Below are positions 49,915 to 60,248 of a DNA stretch of 64,000 bases, piece after piece. The notes under the pieces are model-generated. The model made no database searches, was not told where the DNA came from, and saw only the letters and a program-made list of their open reading frames with translations. The DNA comes from Hyphomonadaceae bacterium (GTDB taxonomy: Bacteria; Pseudomonadota; Alphaproteobacteria; Caulobacterales; Hyphomonadaceae). The position numbers and the translations under genes are program-made. Numbering within the stretch: position 1 is the stretch's first letter; each line of letters begins with the position of its first letter. The DNA is taken from assembly GCA_022760335.1 (NCBI GenBank), contig JALEGE010000024.1, positions 21,497 to 85,496 of the forward strand, written 5' to 3'.

Positions 49915-51327
49915 ATGAGTTCAGCCACCAGCGCGCATCAGCGCCAGCGCATTCCCATGGGCCGGCTTCTTGCCTATTGCGGGCTGACTTTCCCCATAGT
50001 TGCCGTCGGCATGCCGGTTACAACCTTCCTGCCCCCGCTCTATGCTGGCAGTGGCGGGCTTGGCCTCGCTACGGTCGGCATCATTTTCATGTTCGCCAGA
50101 ATTTGGGACGTCGTGTCCGATCCGATCGTCGGCATCCTGGTCGACAGGTATCACTGGGCGCGCGGCCCGCGGAAAACCTGGATTGCCTTCAGCGTACCCA
50201 TGCTTTGCATAACCGCGCTGTTTCTTTACATGCCGGGGCGCGGCGAACAGGCCAGTGCGGCCCTCGTCCTGCTACAGCTGCTGGTGCTCTATACCGGTTG
50301 GACCTTTCTTCAGACCGCGCACCAGGCCTGGGGCGCCGACCTTGCACCCGATTATGACGAGCGCTCTCGCCTGTTCGGCACGCGCGAGATCGTCAATGTC
50401 TGCGGCTCCATCTTCATCCTCGCCCTGCCCGCCATCGTCGCCAACTGGATCCATGTTGATGAGTATACTGAGGTCGCGGTGATGGGCTGGTTCCTGATTG
50501 TCATGCTGCCCATCGCCGTCCTAATCGCTTTCACAATCGTGCCAGACACCCTGCCGACCGAGACCCGCCAGGAAAAGCAGCGTTTTGATCTTCGGGAAAT
50601 CTATGGAAGCCTTCGCGACCGCACCTTGTGGCGCGTCCTGCTCATCGAAATCGCCACCGGTATCGGCGTTGGCATCACCTCTGCCACCTTCATATTCGTG
50701 GCGCGCGGCGTCATCGGGTATGAGGGCTCGGTCAGCACCATTCTTCTCCTCTATTTCGGTGCCTCGATTTTCGGCATCCCGCTTTGGCTCTGGCTCTCAA
50801 GGCGGTTTGAAAAGCACACCTCCCTGCAGATCGCCTGCCTCTATTCGCTGGTCTGCAATCTCCTGGTGATCCCAATCTTGATATCGGGATCAACACCCCT
50901 CTTCATCGCTGCGGCCGCATTTCTTGGCCTCGGCTTCGGGGCGCCCCAGGCCCTGCTGCGCTCCATGATGGCAGATCAGGTTGATCGCGAAGAAGTGCGC
51001 TCAGGCACCAACAAGGCCGGCTTTTATTTCGCCTTCATGGGCACGTCCTACAAGCTCGGACAGGCATCAGCTGTTGCGATTGCCTTCGGAATGCTCGCAA
51101 TCATGGGCTTTGACCCGGAAACGCCCGGCGCCCCGGAGAAGCTGCCGGGGCTGATCATGGTTTACACGGTTGCACCGGCCCTGATTTTCGCGCTCTGCGC
51201 CATTCTCTGCCACAAATATCCGGTCACCAGAGCGCAACATGAAAAAGACAGGGCGATTCTGGAAGCGCGCGCGAAGGCAAACGCTTCCCAGGACCAAGCC
51301 CTGTCCCCAGGCGCGTCAGCCTCATAG
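49915..51327 (+). CDS. MFS transporter, GPH (MelB-like) family
   Basis: RIWDVVSDPIVGILVDRYHWARGPRKTWI; RBS GGAGGAG upstream of ATG 49915; 12-TM-type hydrophobicity. Confidence 0.85.
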   Translation: MSSATSAHQRQRIPMGRLLAYCGLTFPIVAVGMPVTTFLPPLYAGSGGLGLATVGIIFMFARIWDVVSDPIVGILVDRYHWARGPRKTWIAFSVPMLCITALFLYMPGRGEQASAALVLLQLLVLYTGWTFLQTAHQAWGADLAPDYDERSRLFGTREIVNVCGSIFILALPAIVANWIHVDEYTEVAVMGWFLIVMLPIAVLIAFTIVPDTLPTETRQEKQRFDLREIYGSLRDRTLWRVLLIEIATGIGVGITSATFIFVARGVIGYEGSVSTILLLYFGASIFGIPLWLWLSRRFEKHTSLQIACLYSLVCNLLVIPILISGSTPLFIAAAAFLGLGFGAPQALLRSMMADQVDREEVRSGTNKAGFYFAFMGTSYKLGQASAVAIAFGMLAIMGFDPETPGAPEKLPGLIMVYTVAPALIFALCAILCHKYPVTRAQHEKDRAILEARAKANASQDQALSPGASAS

Positions 51328-51381
51328 AACAGGGCGCCGAGCACTCAAGACCAAGTCTGACAGGCCCCAGAACGGAGCCCA

Positions 51382-52665
51382 TTACAGCTCTGGACCGGCT
51401 TGATCGCCGCGCATTTCTGTCACCGCCCCGGCTTCGGAAGAGCCGGAGCGGCTCAACGCCACCGCCTCTTTCGAGCGCAGAAGGTAAATTGCCCCCATGA
51501 GCCCTGCCGCCAAGGCAGAGGCCGCGCCCAGCCCGAGGGCCCAGCGGGGCCCGAATTGATCGGCAACCCAACCGGCAATAGGCGCACCTATGGGGATGCC
51601 GCCAAGCGCGATCGCGACCCGCAGAGCCATCATCCGGCCCCGCATTTCCGGCTCGGTTGTCAGCTGCATGATGCTGTTGGTCGTGGTCATGAAGGTGATG
51701 GCGGCCAGCCCGATCATGACAAGAGCTGCCGCAAACCACCAATAGCCCGGCGAAAAGGCCGCCGCGAGGCAGCCCGCCGAGAAGAACATGGCCGCAAAAA
51801 CCAGGGACCACAGGCCCAGCATACGGCGCCCGGCGGCGAGTATCGCGCCTACCAGCGTGCCCACGGCGATGAAGGAGGCGAGCATACCGAAGCCTTGTGC
51901 GTCAGTCTGATAGACCGAGACCGCCATTGTCGAAATGAAGATCGGGAAGTTGAAGCCGAAAGTACCGATCAGGAACAGCATGATCAGGATCAGCCTTAGA
52001 TCCTGCCGCCGCCAGGCATAGCCAAAGCCCGCGAGAAAGGTGCCCTTCGCGCGTGATGCCCGCTTCCGCTCACGCAACAGCGACAGTCGCATGAAGAAGA
52101 GCGATGCCAGGACGGCGAGGAAGGAAAAACCATTGATCAGAAACGCCCAGCCAATGCCGACTGCCGCGATGAAAAATCCGGCCGCGGCAGGCCCGGCCAG
52201 GCGCGCTGTGTTGAACGAGGTCGAATTCAGGGCGACAGCGTTGGAGAGATAGTGATCGCCAACAAGTTCGCCCACGAAGGCATGCCGGACAGGCGCATCA
52301 AACGCGGCGGTCGCGCCGAGCAGGAAGGCGAGAACATAGACGTGCCAAAGCTCTACGAGGCCGGTGACAGTTAGTACGCCCAGTAGCAGCGACAGCGTAG
52401 CCATCAGACCTTGCGTGACCATCAGCAATTTGCGCCGGTCGAAATAATCGGCCGCGAAACCTGTCCAGGGCAACAGGAGAAGTTGGGGTGCGAACTGGCA
52501 GGCAACGACGATGCCAAGCGCGGAGGCGTTTTTATCGGTCAGTTCGGTCAGGACCAGCCAGTCCTGAGCCGTTCGCTGGATCCAGGTTCCGAAATTGGAA
52601 ACAAGCGCTCCTGCAGCCCAGAGGCGGTAATTATAGACGCGGAAGGATCGAAAGGCGCTCAGCAC
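51382..52665 (-). CDS. MFS transporter (MFS_3 / EntS-like)
   Basis: FRVYNYRLWAAGALVSNFGTWIQRTAQDWLVLTELTDKNASALGIVVACQFAPQLLLLPWTGFAADYFDRRKLLM. Confidence 0.88.
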   Translation of the reverse strand: MLSAFRSFRVYNYRLWAAGALVSNFGTWIQRTAQDWLVLTELTDKNASALGIVVACQFAPQLLLLPWTGFAADYFDRRKLLMVTQGLMATLSLLLGVLTVTGLVELWHVYVLAFLLGATAAFDAPVRHAFVGELVGDHYLSNAVALNSTSFNTARLAGPAAAGFFIAAVGIGWAFLINGFSFLAVLASLFFMRLSLLRERKRASRAKGTFLAGFGYAWRRQDLRLILIMLFLIGTFGFNFPIFISTMAVSVYQTDAQGFGMLASFIAVGTLVGAILAAGRRMLGLWSLVFAAMFFSAGCLAAAFSPGYWWFAAALVMIGLAAITFMTTTNSIMQLTTEPEMRGRMMALRVAIALGGIPIGAPIAGWVADQFGPRWALGLGAASALAAGLMGAIYLLRSKEAVALSRSGSSEAGAVTEMRGDQAGPEL

Positions 52666-52786
52666 GGATCTAGTGTCCCCTCCAGCGCGTTCGGCAATGA
52701 TCTGCGTCCTTTTCCAATGTCATGTTCAAAGGCCCGGCGTCTGGATTGCCGGTCTCAAACCAGCCCTTCACTACACACCTTGCCTG

Positions 52787-53989
52787 TCATTGAAAGGCCT
52801 GGATCCCCGTCTGCGCGCGACCCAAAATCAGCGCATGCACATCATGGGTGCCTTCATACGTGTTCACCGCCTCAAGATTCATGACATGGCGGATGACGTG
52901 ATATTCGTCGGAAATCCCGTTGCCGCCGTGCATGTCGCGCGCGGTGCGGGCAATCTCGAGCGCCTTGCCGCAACTGTTGCGCTTGATCAGTGAAATCGCG
53001 GTGGGATGGAGCGTGCCGGCATCCTTTTCCCGGCTCGCCTGAAGGCAGGCCGCAAGACCGATTGTGATCTCGGTCTGCATGTCGGCCAGCTTACGCTGGA
53101 CAAGCTGGGTTGCCGCCAGCGGGCGCCCGAACTGGGTCCGCTCCAGCGTATATTGCCGCGCGGCGTGCCAGCAGAATTCCGCTGCGCCCAGCGCGCCCCA
53201 GGCAATGCCGAAGCGGGCAGAATTCAAACAGCCGAACGGACCTTTCAGGCCTTTGACACCCGGCAGGAGATTGTCGTCCGGCACGAAAACCTCGTCCATG
53301 ACGATCTCGCCGGTGATTGAAGCGCGCAGGGAAAACTTGCCCTCGATCTTCGGCGCCGACAGGCCCTCCATCCCTTTCTCCAGAATGAAGCCGCGAATGA
53401 TATCATCATCGGTCTTGGCCCAGACGATGAAGACATCGGCAATCGGGGCATTGGTGATCCAGATCTTGGCGCCGCTGAGGCAGTATCCACCGGGGACGGA
53501 CTTCGCACGCGTGCGCATGGAGGCCGGGTCAGAGCCGGCATCGGGCTCGGTGAGGCCGAAACAGCCCACCCAGTCCCCACTCGCCAGTTTCGGTAGATAG
53601 TGCGCCTTCTGAGCCTCTGACCCATAGGCATTGATCGGATGCATGACGAGCGAGGATTGCACGCTCATGGCCGAGCGGTAGCCGCTGTCGACGCGCTCGA
53701 CTTCCCGCGCGATCAGGCCATAGCTGACATAGTTCACCCCGGCGCAGTCATACCCCTCAATGGTCGAGCCGAGAAAGCCCAGCGCGCCAAGCTCGCGCAT
53801 GATCTCGCGGTCAAACCGCTCCTCGCGATTGGCCATCAGCACGCGCGGCATCAACTGGTCCTGGCAATAGCGCCGGGCGCTCTCCTGGATCATCCGCTCG
53901 TCTTCAGTCAGGGCGTTCTGCAGGTTGATCGGATCGGTCCAGTCAAAGACGGGCGTGGAGGCGCTTGGACGTGTCTGGGTGTCAGGCAT
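52787..53989 (-). CDS. Acyl-CoA dehydrogenase, glutaryl-CoA-dehydrogenase-like
   Basis: [83 protein letters not shown]. Confidence 0.92.
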   Translation of the reverse strand: MPDTQTRPSASTPVFDWTDPINLQNALTEDERMIQESARRYCQDQLMPRVLMANREERFDREIMRELGALGFLGSTIEGYDCAGVNYVSYGLIAREVERVDSGYRSAMSVQSSLVMHPINAYGSEAQKAHYLPKLASGDWVGCFGLTEPDAGSDPASMRTRAKSVPGGYCLSGAKIWITNAPIADVFIVWAKTDDDIIRGFILEKGMEGLSAPKIEGKFSLRASITGEIVMDEVFVPDDNLLPGVKGLKGPFGCLNSARFGIAWGALGAAEFCWHAARQYTLERTQFGRPLAATQLVQRKLADMQTEITIGLAACLQASREKDAGTLHPTAISLIKRNSCGKALEIARTARDMHGGNGISDEYHVIRHVMNLEAVNTYEGTHDVHALILGRAQTGIQAFQ

Positions 53990-54209
53990 AATCGGGAACC
54001 CTGGCGGTTGTTTTGACTTTGGTAGGGGCTGTGGGATGCAGTGATCTGAAACAGCGGCGGTGCTTGATGTCCGGTCGCGCAGAAAATCCTGGCCAATTCA
54101 CTCGGCCAGGATTTTGATGTTTCGTTCTGGCGGTTCCAATCTGTGCTTTCTCAGGCGCACGATCGTCGATCCAAAGAGTGGGACAGGAACAACCAGGCGC
54201 AGACAAGTT

Positions 54210-56417
54210 CTAAAACTCGACGGTCGCGGAAAGTCCGATCTGTTTTCCCGGAGCATAGGCAACAAACTGGCCACCAAGGATCTCAACCTGGTGCAGCGAG
54301 TAGGCCTCATCCGTCAGGTTTTTACCCCAGAGCTGCAGCACAACATTGTCCTTGGGGCGGTACGAGATGTACGCGTCGACCAGGGTCTGCGGATCCCTCA
54401 CATCGGGTTCCTGATTGTTGTTGTCCTCATAGATCGTACTTGTGTATTTGAGGTCGAGACCGAAATCGAGTTCACCCCATGAATAGGCGTCTGTCGTATA
54501 GACGCCACTGAATGTGGCCGCATGCACGGGCGTCAGCTGCAGTTTGTTTCCGGTCAGGTCCAGAACTACCGGTGTTCCGTCGGCCAGAATTTCCTGCGTC
54601 TCGACATAGTCGGTAAACTTCGCATCCAGGTAAGTGTATAGCAGGTCGAGCCTCAGATTGTTGGTCGCCTGCAGCTGGAACTCGGTTTCGATGCCCTTGA
54701 TTTCAGCATCCGCATTGTCGACGATGACACTGGTTTCGCCAGGCCCGAGAGACGCATCGGAGATGGTGTTGATGGTCTGAAGGCCGGTATAGTCCGCCAG
54801 GAACACAGAGACATTCGCCCGGGCTCGGTTTTGCCAGAAGTCCGATTTGATACCGACCTCGTAGTTGGTCACTTCCTCAGGATCTGTCGGAATGTTGGCA
54901 AGCTCGAAGTCTGGCCGTTCCTGAAATGCACCGGATTTGAAGCCCGTCGCAACGGATCCGAAGACAAAGAGATTTTCGTTCAACCGGTAGTCCGCACCCA
55001 AACGCCAGGTCCAGCGCTTGTCGTCTGTTGTCCCCGGATTGCCGAAAGTGGACCAGGAGATGGTCGGATTGTCCGGATCGCCGACTTCACGGCGAATCTC
55101 GGATTCCTTGCTCTCATCGGTGTAGCGAAGCCCGCCGAAAACGCCGAACTGATCGGAGAATTGATAGCGGACATCGCCAAAAATCCCGAGGCTGTCGGTG
55201 ACATTCTTGGCGATGTAGTTGTTCTCGCTTGTATCAATTAGGAGGGTTTCCGATTCACGCTCGCGATCGACCGTATCCTGAAGCAGGAAAATGCCGCCAA
55301 CCCAGCTGAATGGGCCTTCGGATGTTGAGGCGAGCCGCAGTTCCGCAGACAGCGATTCTGCTTCTTCCTCAGCCAGGACGTGAATGGCGGGAACAGCGAC
55401 GCCATTGGCAGTGTTCACGGCTTCGGTGGCGCCATCGAAGTCATCGAAAGTCGAGTTGTCGAGGGCGCGGTAGGAGACGTATGTGGTGAGGTCAGCCCAA
55501 CCAAGAGCAGATGTATTCAGCTCCAGCTTGGTTCCCCAGGTATCTCGTTTCAGGAAACCGGCATTGTCCGGAGCCGCAACGCGCAGATTGTCGGGCTCTT
55601 CAAAATTGTTGGGCGCCAGATTGAACCGCGCCGGACCTGCCGAGTCGTCTGTCGTGCCATCAATCGAGAACAGCAGGCTGGTATTGTCGTTTACGTCATA
55701 GAGGGCGTGAAAACGTGCGGTCAGGCGCTCGGTGTCATCCAGCGGACCGCCCGTGTTCAGATTGGTACGATAGCCGTCATTCTTCTGTGAGCTGAACGAG
55801 AAGCGCGTGGCAAGATTGTCCGAAACCGGTGTATTCAGAACAAGGCTGACGTCTTTCTGATTGTACTCGGCAACCGTTCCGCGGATCTTCAGCTCGAAGT
55901 CATCGGTGGGCTTTTGAGTAATGTAGTGAATGGCGCCGCCGACAACATTCTTTCCCCAGAGCGTGCCTTGTGGTCCTTTCAGAACCTCGACCCGCTCGAC
56001 ATCGAAGATATCGACCGAGAGCATCGGGCCGCGCCCGATATACACGCCATCCAGGAAGGTCACCGAAGACGGGTCCGCCCCGGCCGCCTGGTTTGAGCTG
56101 CCAATCCCACGCACAGTCAGCCTGGGCGCCGTCTTCGGAAACGAGTCCATCGAGATGCCTGGAGTGCTGTCGATCAACGACTGCGTGTCGAAAATTCTGC
56201 GTCTTTCAATCGCTGCGCTGGAGAATGCAGTCACGGTTACTGGAACATCCTGTAGGGATTGTTCCCGGCGCTGTGCGGTGACTGTAACCGATTCAATTAT
56301 CAGCGCTTCCTCTGCGTCAATTTCTACACTGTCCTGCGCGAATGCTACGCCCGGCATAGCACAGGTGAGTGAAATGAGGCACACTCCACTCATAAGAGAC
56401 CTGTTATCAAAGAACAT
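54210..56417 (-). CDS. TonB-dependent receptor
   Basis: RBS GGGAGGAAGCAAC before ATG; VTVTAQRREQSLQDVPVTVTAFSSAAI, VLKGPQGTLWGKNVVGGAIHY, C-term ...LSATVEF. Confidence 0.9.
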   Translation of the reverse strand: MFFDNRSLMSGVCLISLTCAMPGVAFAQDSVEIDAEEALIIESVTVTAQRREQSLQDVPVTVTAFSSAAIERRRIFDTQSLIDSTPGISMDSFPKTAPRLTVRGIGSSNQAAGADPSSVTFLDGVYIGRGPMLSVDIFDVERVEVLKGPQGTLWGKNVVGGAIHYITQKPTDDFELKIRGTVAEYNQKDVSLVLNTPVSDNLATRFSFSSQKNDGYRTNLNTGGPLDDTERLTARFHALYDVNDNTSLLFSIDGTTDDSAGPARFNLAPNNFEEPDNLRVAAPDNAGFLKRDTWGTKLELNTSALGWADLTTYVSYRALDNSTFDDFDGATEAVNTANGVAVPAIHVLAEEEAESLSAELRLASTSEGPFSWVGGIFLLQDTVDRERESETLLIDTSENNYIAKNVTDSLGIFGDVRYQFSDQFGVFGGLRYTDESKESEIRREVGDPDNPTISWSTFGNPGTTDDKRWTWRLGADYRLNENLFVFGSVATGFKSGAFQERPDFELANIPTDPEEVTNYEVGIKSDFWQNRARANVSVFLADYTGLQTINTISDASLGPGETSVIVDNADAEIKGIETEFQLQATNNLRLDLLYTYLDAKFTDYVETQEILADGTPVVLDLTGNKLQLTPVHAATFSGVYTTDAYSWGELDFGLDLKYTSTIYEDNNNQEPDVRDPQTLVDAYISYRPKDNVVLQLWGKNLTDEAYSLHQVEILGGQFVAYAPGKQIGLSATVEF

Positions 56418-56657
56418 GTTGCTTCCTCCCGAATATAAGTACTTTTTCATCGACATTGCTTTGTCATCGATGTGTCAAAACAAAGTAGCGGGCACCGAGG
56501 CCATGCCGGTGGAAACTTTTTTACATTCTTTTAGATTTCATTGGCCCCGGAAACGACGGGCGTGATCTAGTTAAGGCAACCCCAGCATAGTGTTGCTTTT
56601 CTGCGACATTTAACTCGACTGGGCAGACACATAATCACGACAAACCGGGAGGCTGCA

Positions 56658-58349
56658 TTGGCAAACAATCGCGCGGACAGAGAAGAGAAAGCCTTCAATC
56701 GACGAGGTTTTCTGATCGCAGGTGGATTGGCCTCGACCGGCATGCTGTCAGCAGGATGCACATTGACGGGAGACGCATCCTCACCATCTGAATTACCCGT
56801 TGTCGAGGTCGCCTCAGGCCGGCTGATGGGCGAACGCACACTAGGCGGCGCTTTCGCGTTCAAGGGCGTGCCATATGGCGCAGATACCCGTCAGCGCCGC
56901 TTTCAGCCACCCCTCCCGGTGCCGGAATGGCGCGGGGTTCGGGACGCCACCCGGATGGGGCCCGTGTCCCCACAATCCGGGGCCGGCGTGCTCGGCGTTG
57001 ATATCATTTCCTCATGGCATTCGCCGGATGAGGTGCAGAGCGAAGACTGCCTTCGGGTCAATGTCTGGACGAACGGATTGCGCGACAATGCCCGCCGGCC
57101 CGTCATGGTTTGGCTACATGGCGGCGGTTTTCATTCCGGGTCGGGAAACTCCCCCGGATATGACGGCACCAGACTGGCCGAGCGGCAGGGTGTCGTGGTG
57201 GTTTCTGTCACACACCGGCTGAATGCATTCGGGCACCTGTATCTGAAAGAGATCGGCGGGCCTGAGCTTGCCGACTCGGGCAATGTTGGCGTGCTCGACA
57301 TTGTGCTTTGCCTTCAATGGATCCAAGAGAATATCGAAGCCTTTGGCGGCGATGCTGAGAATGTCACCATATTCGGGGAATCAGGTGGCGGCGGAAAGGT
57401 CGCGGCGCTGATGAGCATGCCCCTGGCGAAGGGATTGTTCCATCGCGCCGTTATCCAGAGCGCGTCGACCGGAATTGGTGGCAGAAGTGCGGAATACGCC
57501 ACGCAGGACGCGCTGGCCTACATCGATGAACTGGGGCTGCGCCCGGACCAACTCGACCTCCTGAAGACGGCTCCGGTCGCGCTGCTTCGTGAAGGGCTGC
57601 TCAAGCTCAAACAGCGTACCTTGAATGGGGAGCAACCCTGGCTGGGCTTCTCCCAGCGCGAATGGCGCCCCGTCATTGATGGCCGCAGCTTCCCGGATTC
57701 GGCATTCTACCCTGAAGCGCCGGCGATATCCGCCGACATTCCGCTGCTGATCGGCACGGCCAAGGACGAAGTGCGCCTGCACCTCGGAAGCCTAAGACCG
57801 CACACATTCGACCTTGAATGGGAAGACCTCGCGCCGACGCTGGAATCCATCATGAGCATGGATCCCACCAGCTATATCGACTTCTATCGCCGTGAGTTCC
57901 CCTCCGCGACAGCAAGCGAGCTTCTCTTCAAGATCTTCACCTATTGGCGCTGGCGGCATTCGGCCATCTGGGTCGCCGAGAAGCGGCTGGAGGCAAACCA
58001 GGGCCCGACTTACATGTACCGCGTGGACTGGGAAACCGCCGTCGATGGCGGCAAGTGGCGTGCACTTCACATGATCGACATTCCGTTCGTTTTCGACAAT
58101 GTCGCCCTGTCGAGCTCGATCCTCGGCGACACGCCCAATGCCCAGGCGATGGCGGATGAGATGAGTGCGCGCTGGGCGACATTTGCCCGAACGGGCAATC
58201 CCAATCCAACCGGAGCGGTAGAGTGGCCAGAATACGATCTTGAGAACCGGGCGACCATGCGGTTCCACAATGAGATCGAGGTCTTGCAGGATCCTGAGCA
58301 ACTCGAGCGGGAGTTCTTTGTCGGCACGCTTCCCCGTATGTCCTTGTAG
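56658..58349 (+). CDS. Type-B carboxylesterase with Tat-like signal
   Basis: NRRGFLIAGGLASTGMLSAGC; SEDCLRVNVWTNG, VWLHGGGFHSGSG, VTIFGESGGGGKVAALM; TTG start. Confidence 0.9.
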   Translation: MANNRADREEKAFNRRGFLIAGGLASTGMLSAGCTLTGDASSPSELPVVEVASGRLMGERTLGGAFAFKGVPYGADTRQRRFQPPLPVPEWRGVRDATRMGPVSPQSGAGVLGVDIISSWHSPDEVQSEDCLRVNVWTNGLRDNARRPVMVWLHGGGFHSGSGNSPGYDGTRLAERQGVVVVSVTHRLNAFGHLYLKEIGGPELADSGNVGVLDIVLCLQWIQENIEAFGGDAENVTIFGESGGGGKVAALMSMPLAKGLFHRAVIQSASTGIGGRSAEYATQDALAYIDELGLRPDQLDLLKTAPVALLREGLLKLKQRTLNGEQPWLGFSQREWRPVIDGRSFPDSAFYPEAPAISADIPLLIGTAKDEVRLHLGSLRPHTFDLEWEDLAPTLESIMSMDPTSYIDFYRREFPSATASELLFKIFTYWRWRHSAIWVAEKRLEANQGPTYMYRVDWETAVDGGKWRALHMIDIPFVFDNVALSSSILGDTPNAQAMADEMSARWATFARTGNPNPTGAVEWPEYDLENRATMRFHNEIEVLQDPEQLEREFFVGTLPRMSL

Positions 58350-58416
58350 CGGGGAGTGGCCGGGCGGGGCTTGCCCTCCAATACCCTCAGTGCGGCATCC
58401 AGGGTTGCCCCAAGCA

Positions 58417-58452
58417 AAACCCCCGAGGCGCTTGAGCGTCTCGGGGGTTTTC
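58417..58452. terminator. Bidirectional rho-independent terminator
   Basis: AAAACCCCCGAGGCGC-ttga-GCGTCTCGGGGGTTTT between convergent genes. Confidence 0.85.
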
Positions 58453-58478
58453 GCGTCCGATCCTGGAAATGAATTCCC

Positions 58479-59936
58479 CTATTCCAGAACTTCTTCAGGG
58501 TCGGTCTTCAGGCGCCGCTGCCGGATGGTCTCGATGGTCTGAGCGTGCTTGTCCCGGGTGATCTGATACTTCGAAAAGAAGTACAGCGTGAGCAGGATAA
58601 ATATGGAGGTGCCCGGAGCATAGATGACGCCGAGCTGCCAGACGATCTCCGGATCCACGGACCCATAGGCTGCCTGTTCAGGGAAGCTGATCACGTCGAG
58701 AAGAACCCCGCCCAGCATAATGCCGGTTGCGCTTGCTGCCTTGCCGGCAAATGACCTGGCGGCGAAGAGCGAGCCTTCTCTCCGCTTGTCGGTGATTTCC
58801 TCATACTCATCAGCGATGTCGCCATACATGGAGTTCAGCGTGGAAATAACGATAAGGCTGATCACCCCAACAAAGAAGAAGTTGATCGCCACGAAGACGG
58901 GAATGAAAGGCGAGCCATTTTCCGGAAAAATACCGGGAAGGAAGAGCCGCCCACAGACGAAGATGTTGATGTTGACCATGGCCAAGACCATGATTCCGAA
59001 CAGCAGGTACTTCTTGTCCACGATGGATGTCAGAACACGCACCAGCGGGAAAGCCACAAATGCCCCCGCAAGACTGGCAAGCGACATCTTGCTGAGCGTT
59101 TCCGTAGGCAGTCCCCAGAAGTGCACCGCAGCAAAGGTTCCGATGCTTCGCTCGATATTGACGATGAGCACATAGAAGAAAAGACCAATGAAGATCGCCC
59201 GGAAAGACGGGCTGAGGAACAGGCTCTTGATCTCAATGAAAAAACCCATGAGACCGGCCGCGCCTGGCGTGTTGCTCTTTCTCAGATAGGGAATCTCGCT
59301 CCAGGTTCCGACCACGCAGACCACCATTGCGACAACCATGCTGAGCCCACAGAAGATTCCCAGATAGAAATAGCCTTCCTGGTTCAGGATGCCTGGATCG
59401 AATCTCTCCGTGGTTGGAAAGAACAACTCGTAGGCCAGATAAGTAATGAAGGCGCCGGATGCGATGCGGAACCAGGTGCTGATCGTGAATAGTGTCGTGC
59501 GCTGGTCATAGTCATGCGCCATTTCGGCGCCGAGGGCGAGATGGGGGATGTCGTAAAAGGTCATCGCGATCCGGGCCATCACGGCGGTGGTCACCAGCCA
59601 GACGAACAGGTGACCCTGTGAGAGGCCGCTGGGCGGGTTGAAGAGCAGAAAGAAGCTTATGCCCAGGGGGATAGCTGATGCCGCGATGAGGGGGTGCCGG
59701 CGCCCCCACTTGGATTTCATCCTGTCAGAGAACTGACCAATGATCGGGTCCGAAACGGCATCTGCCAGGACCGATATGGCGAGGGCGAGCCCCGCAAGCG
59801 AACCTGATAGTCCGAGGACCTGCTGATAGAAAAAGAGAAGAAACGTTCCGTAGGCGGTGCTTTTGACGCCTTCGGCGACATTACCAGCCCCAAACGCAAC
59901 CATAGTCGGAATGCTGAGGCGCCTGTCCTGAGACAT
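58479..59936 (-). CDS. MFS transporter, GPH family
   Basis: VLADAVSDPIIGQFSDRMKSKWGRRHPLIAASAIPLGISFFLLFNPP. Confidence 0.9.
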   Translation of the reverse strand: MSQDRRLSIPTMVAFGAGNVAEGVKSTAYGTFLLFFYQQVLGLSGSLAGLALAISVLADAVSDPIIGQFSDRMKSKWGRRHPLIAASAIPLGISFFLLFNPPSGLSQGHLFVWLVTTAVMARIAMTFYDIPHLALGAEMAHDYDQRTTLFTISTWFRIASGAFITYLAYELFFPTTERFDPGILNQEGYFYLGIFCGLSMVVAMVVCVVGTWSEIPYLRKSNTPGAAGLMGFFIEIKSLFLSPSFRAIFIGLFFYVLIVNIERSIGTFAAVHFWGLPTETLSKMSLASLAGAFVAFPLVRVLTSIVDKKYLLFGIMVLAMVNINIFVCGRLFLPGIFPENGSPFIPVFVAINFFFVGVISLIVISTLNSMYGDIADEYEEITDKRREGSLFAARSFAGKAASATGIMLGGVLLDVISFPEQAAYGSVDPEIVWQLGVIYAPGTSIFILLTLYFFSKYQITRDKHAQTIETIRQRRLKTDPEEVLE

Positions 59937-60248
59937 TCTGGATTTTCCTAATGAGTAGAAACGGTCGAACCGAAAGAGGCCGGGACGAAGCGGTTGGCAT
60001 CTCCGGCAACAGTTGCATTGACGACGTTCTCGCCAGTATGGCTCCCATTCGAGCGCAATGGATAAAGGAATTGCACGACCTGTCCTCCCGGATGGCCCCC
60101 GCTTTCGGGAGCTTCGTATTCATTATTCTGTCAATCTAGCGGTCATGGAGGCGGTCGCCATGGAACAATATTTACATTTGTCAGAATTTATCTGTGCGGC
60201 GCGCGTGTGGCGCCGGGCGATAGCTGAGCTGACCTCTGACTGGCGGTG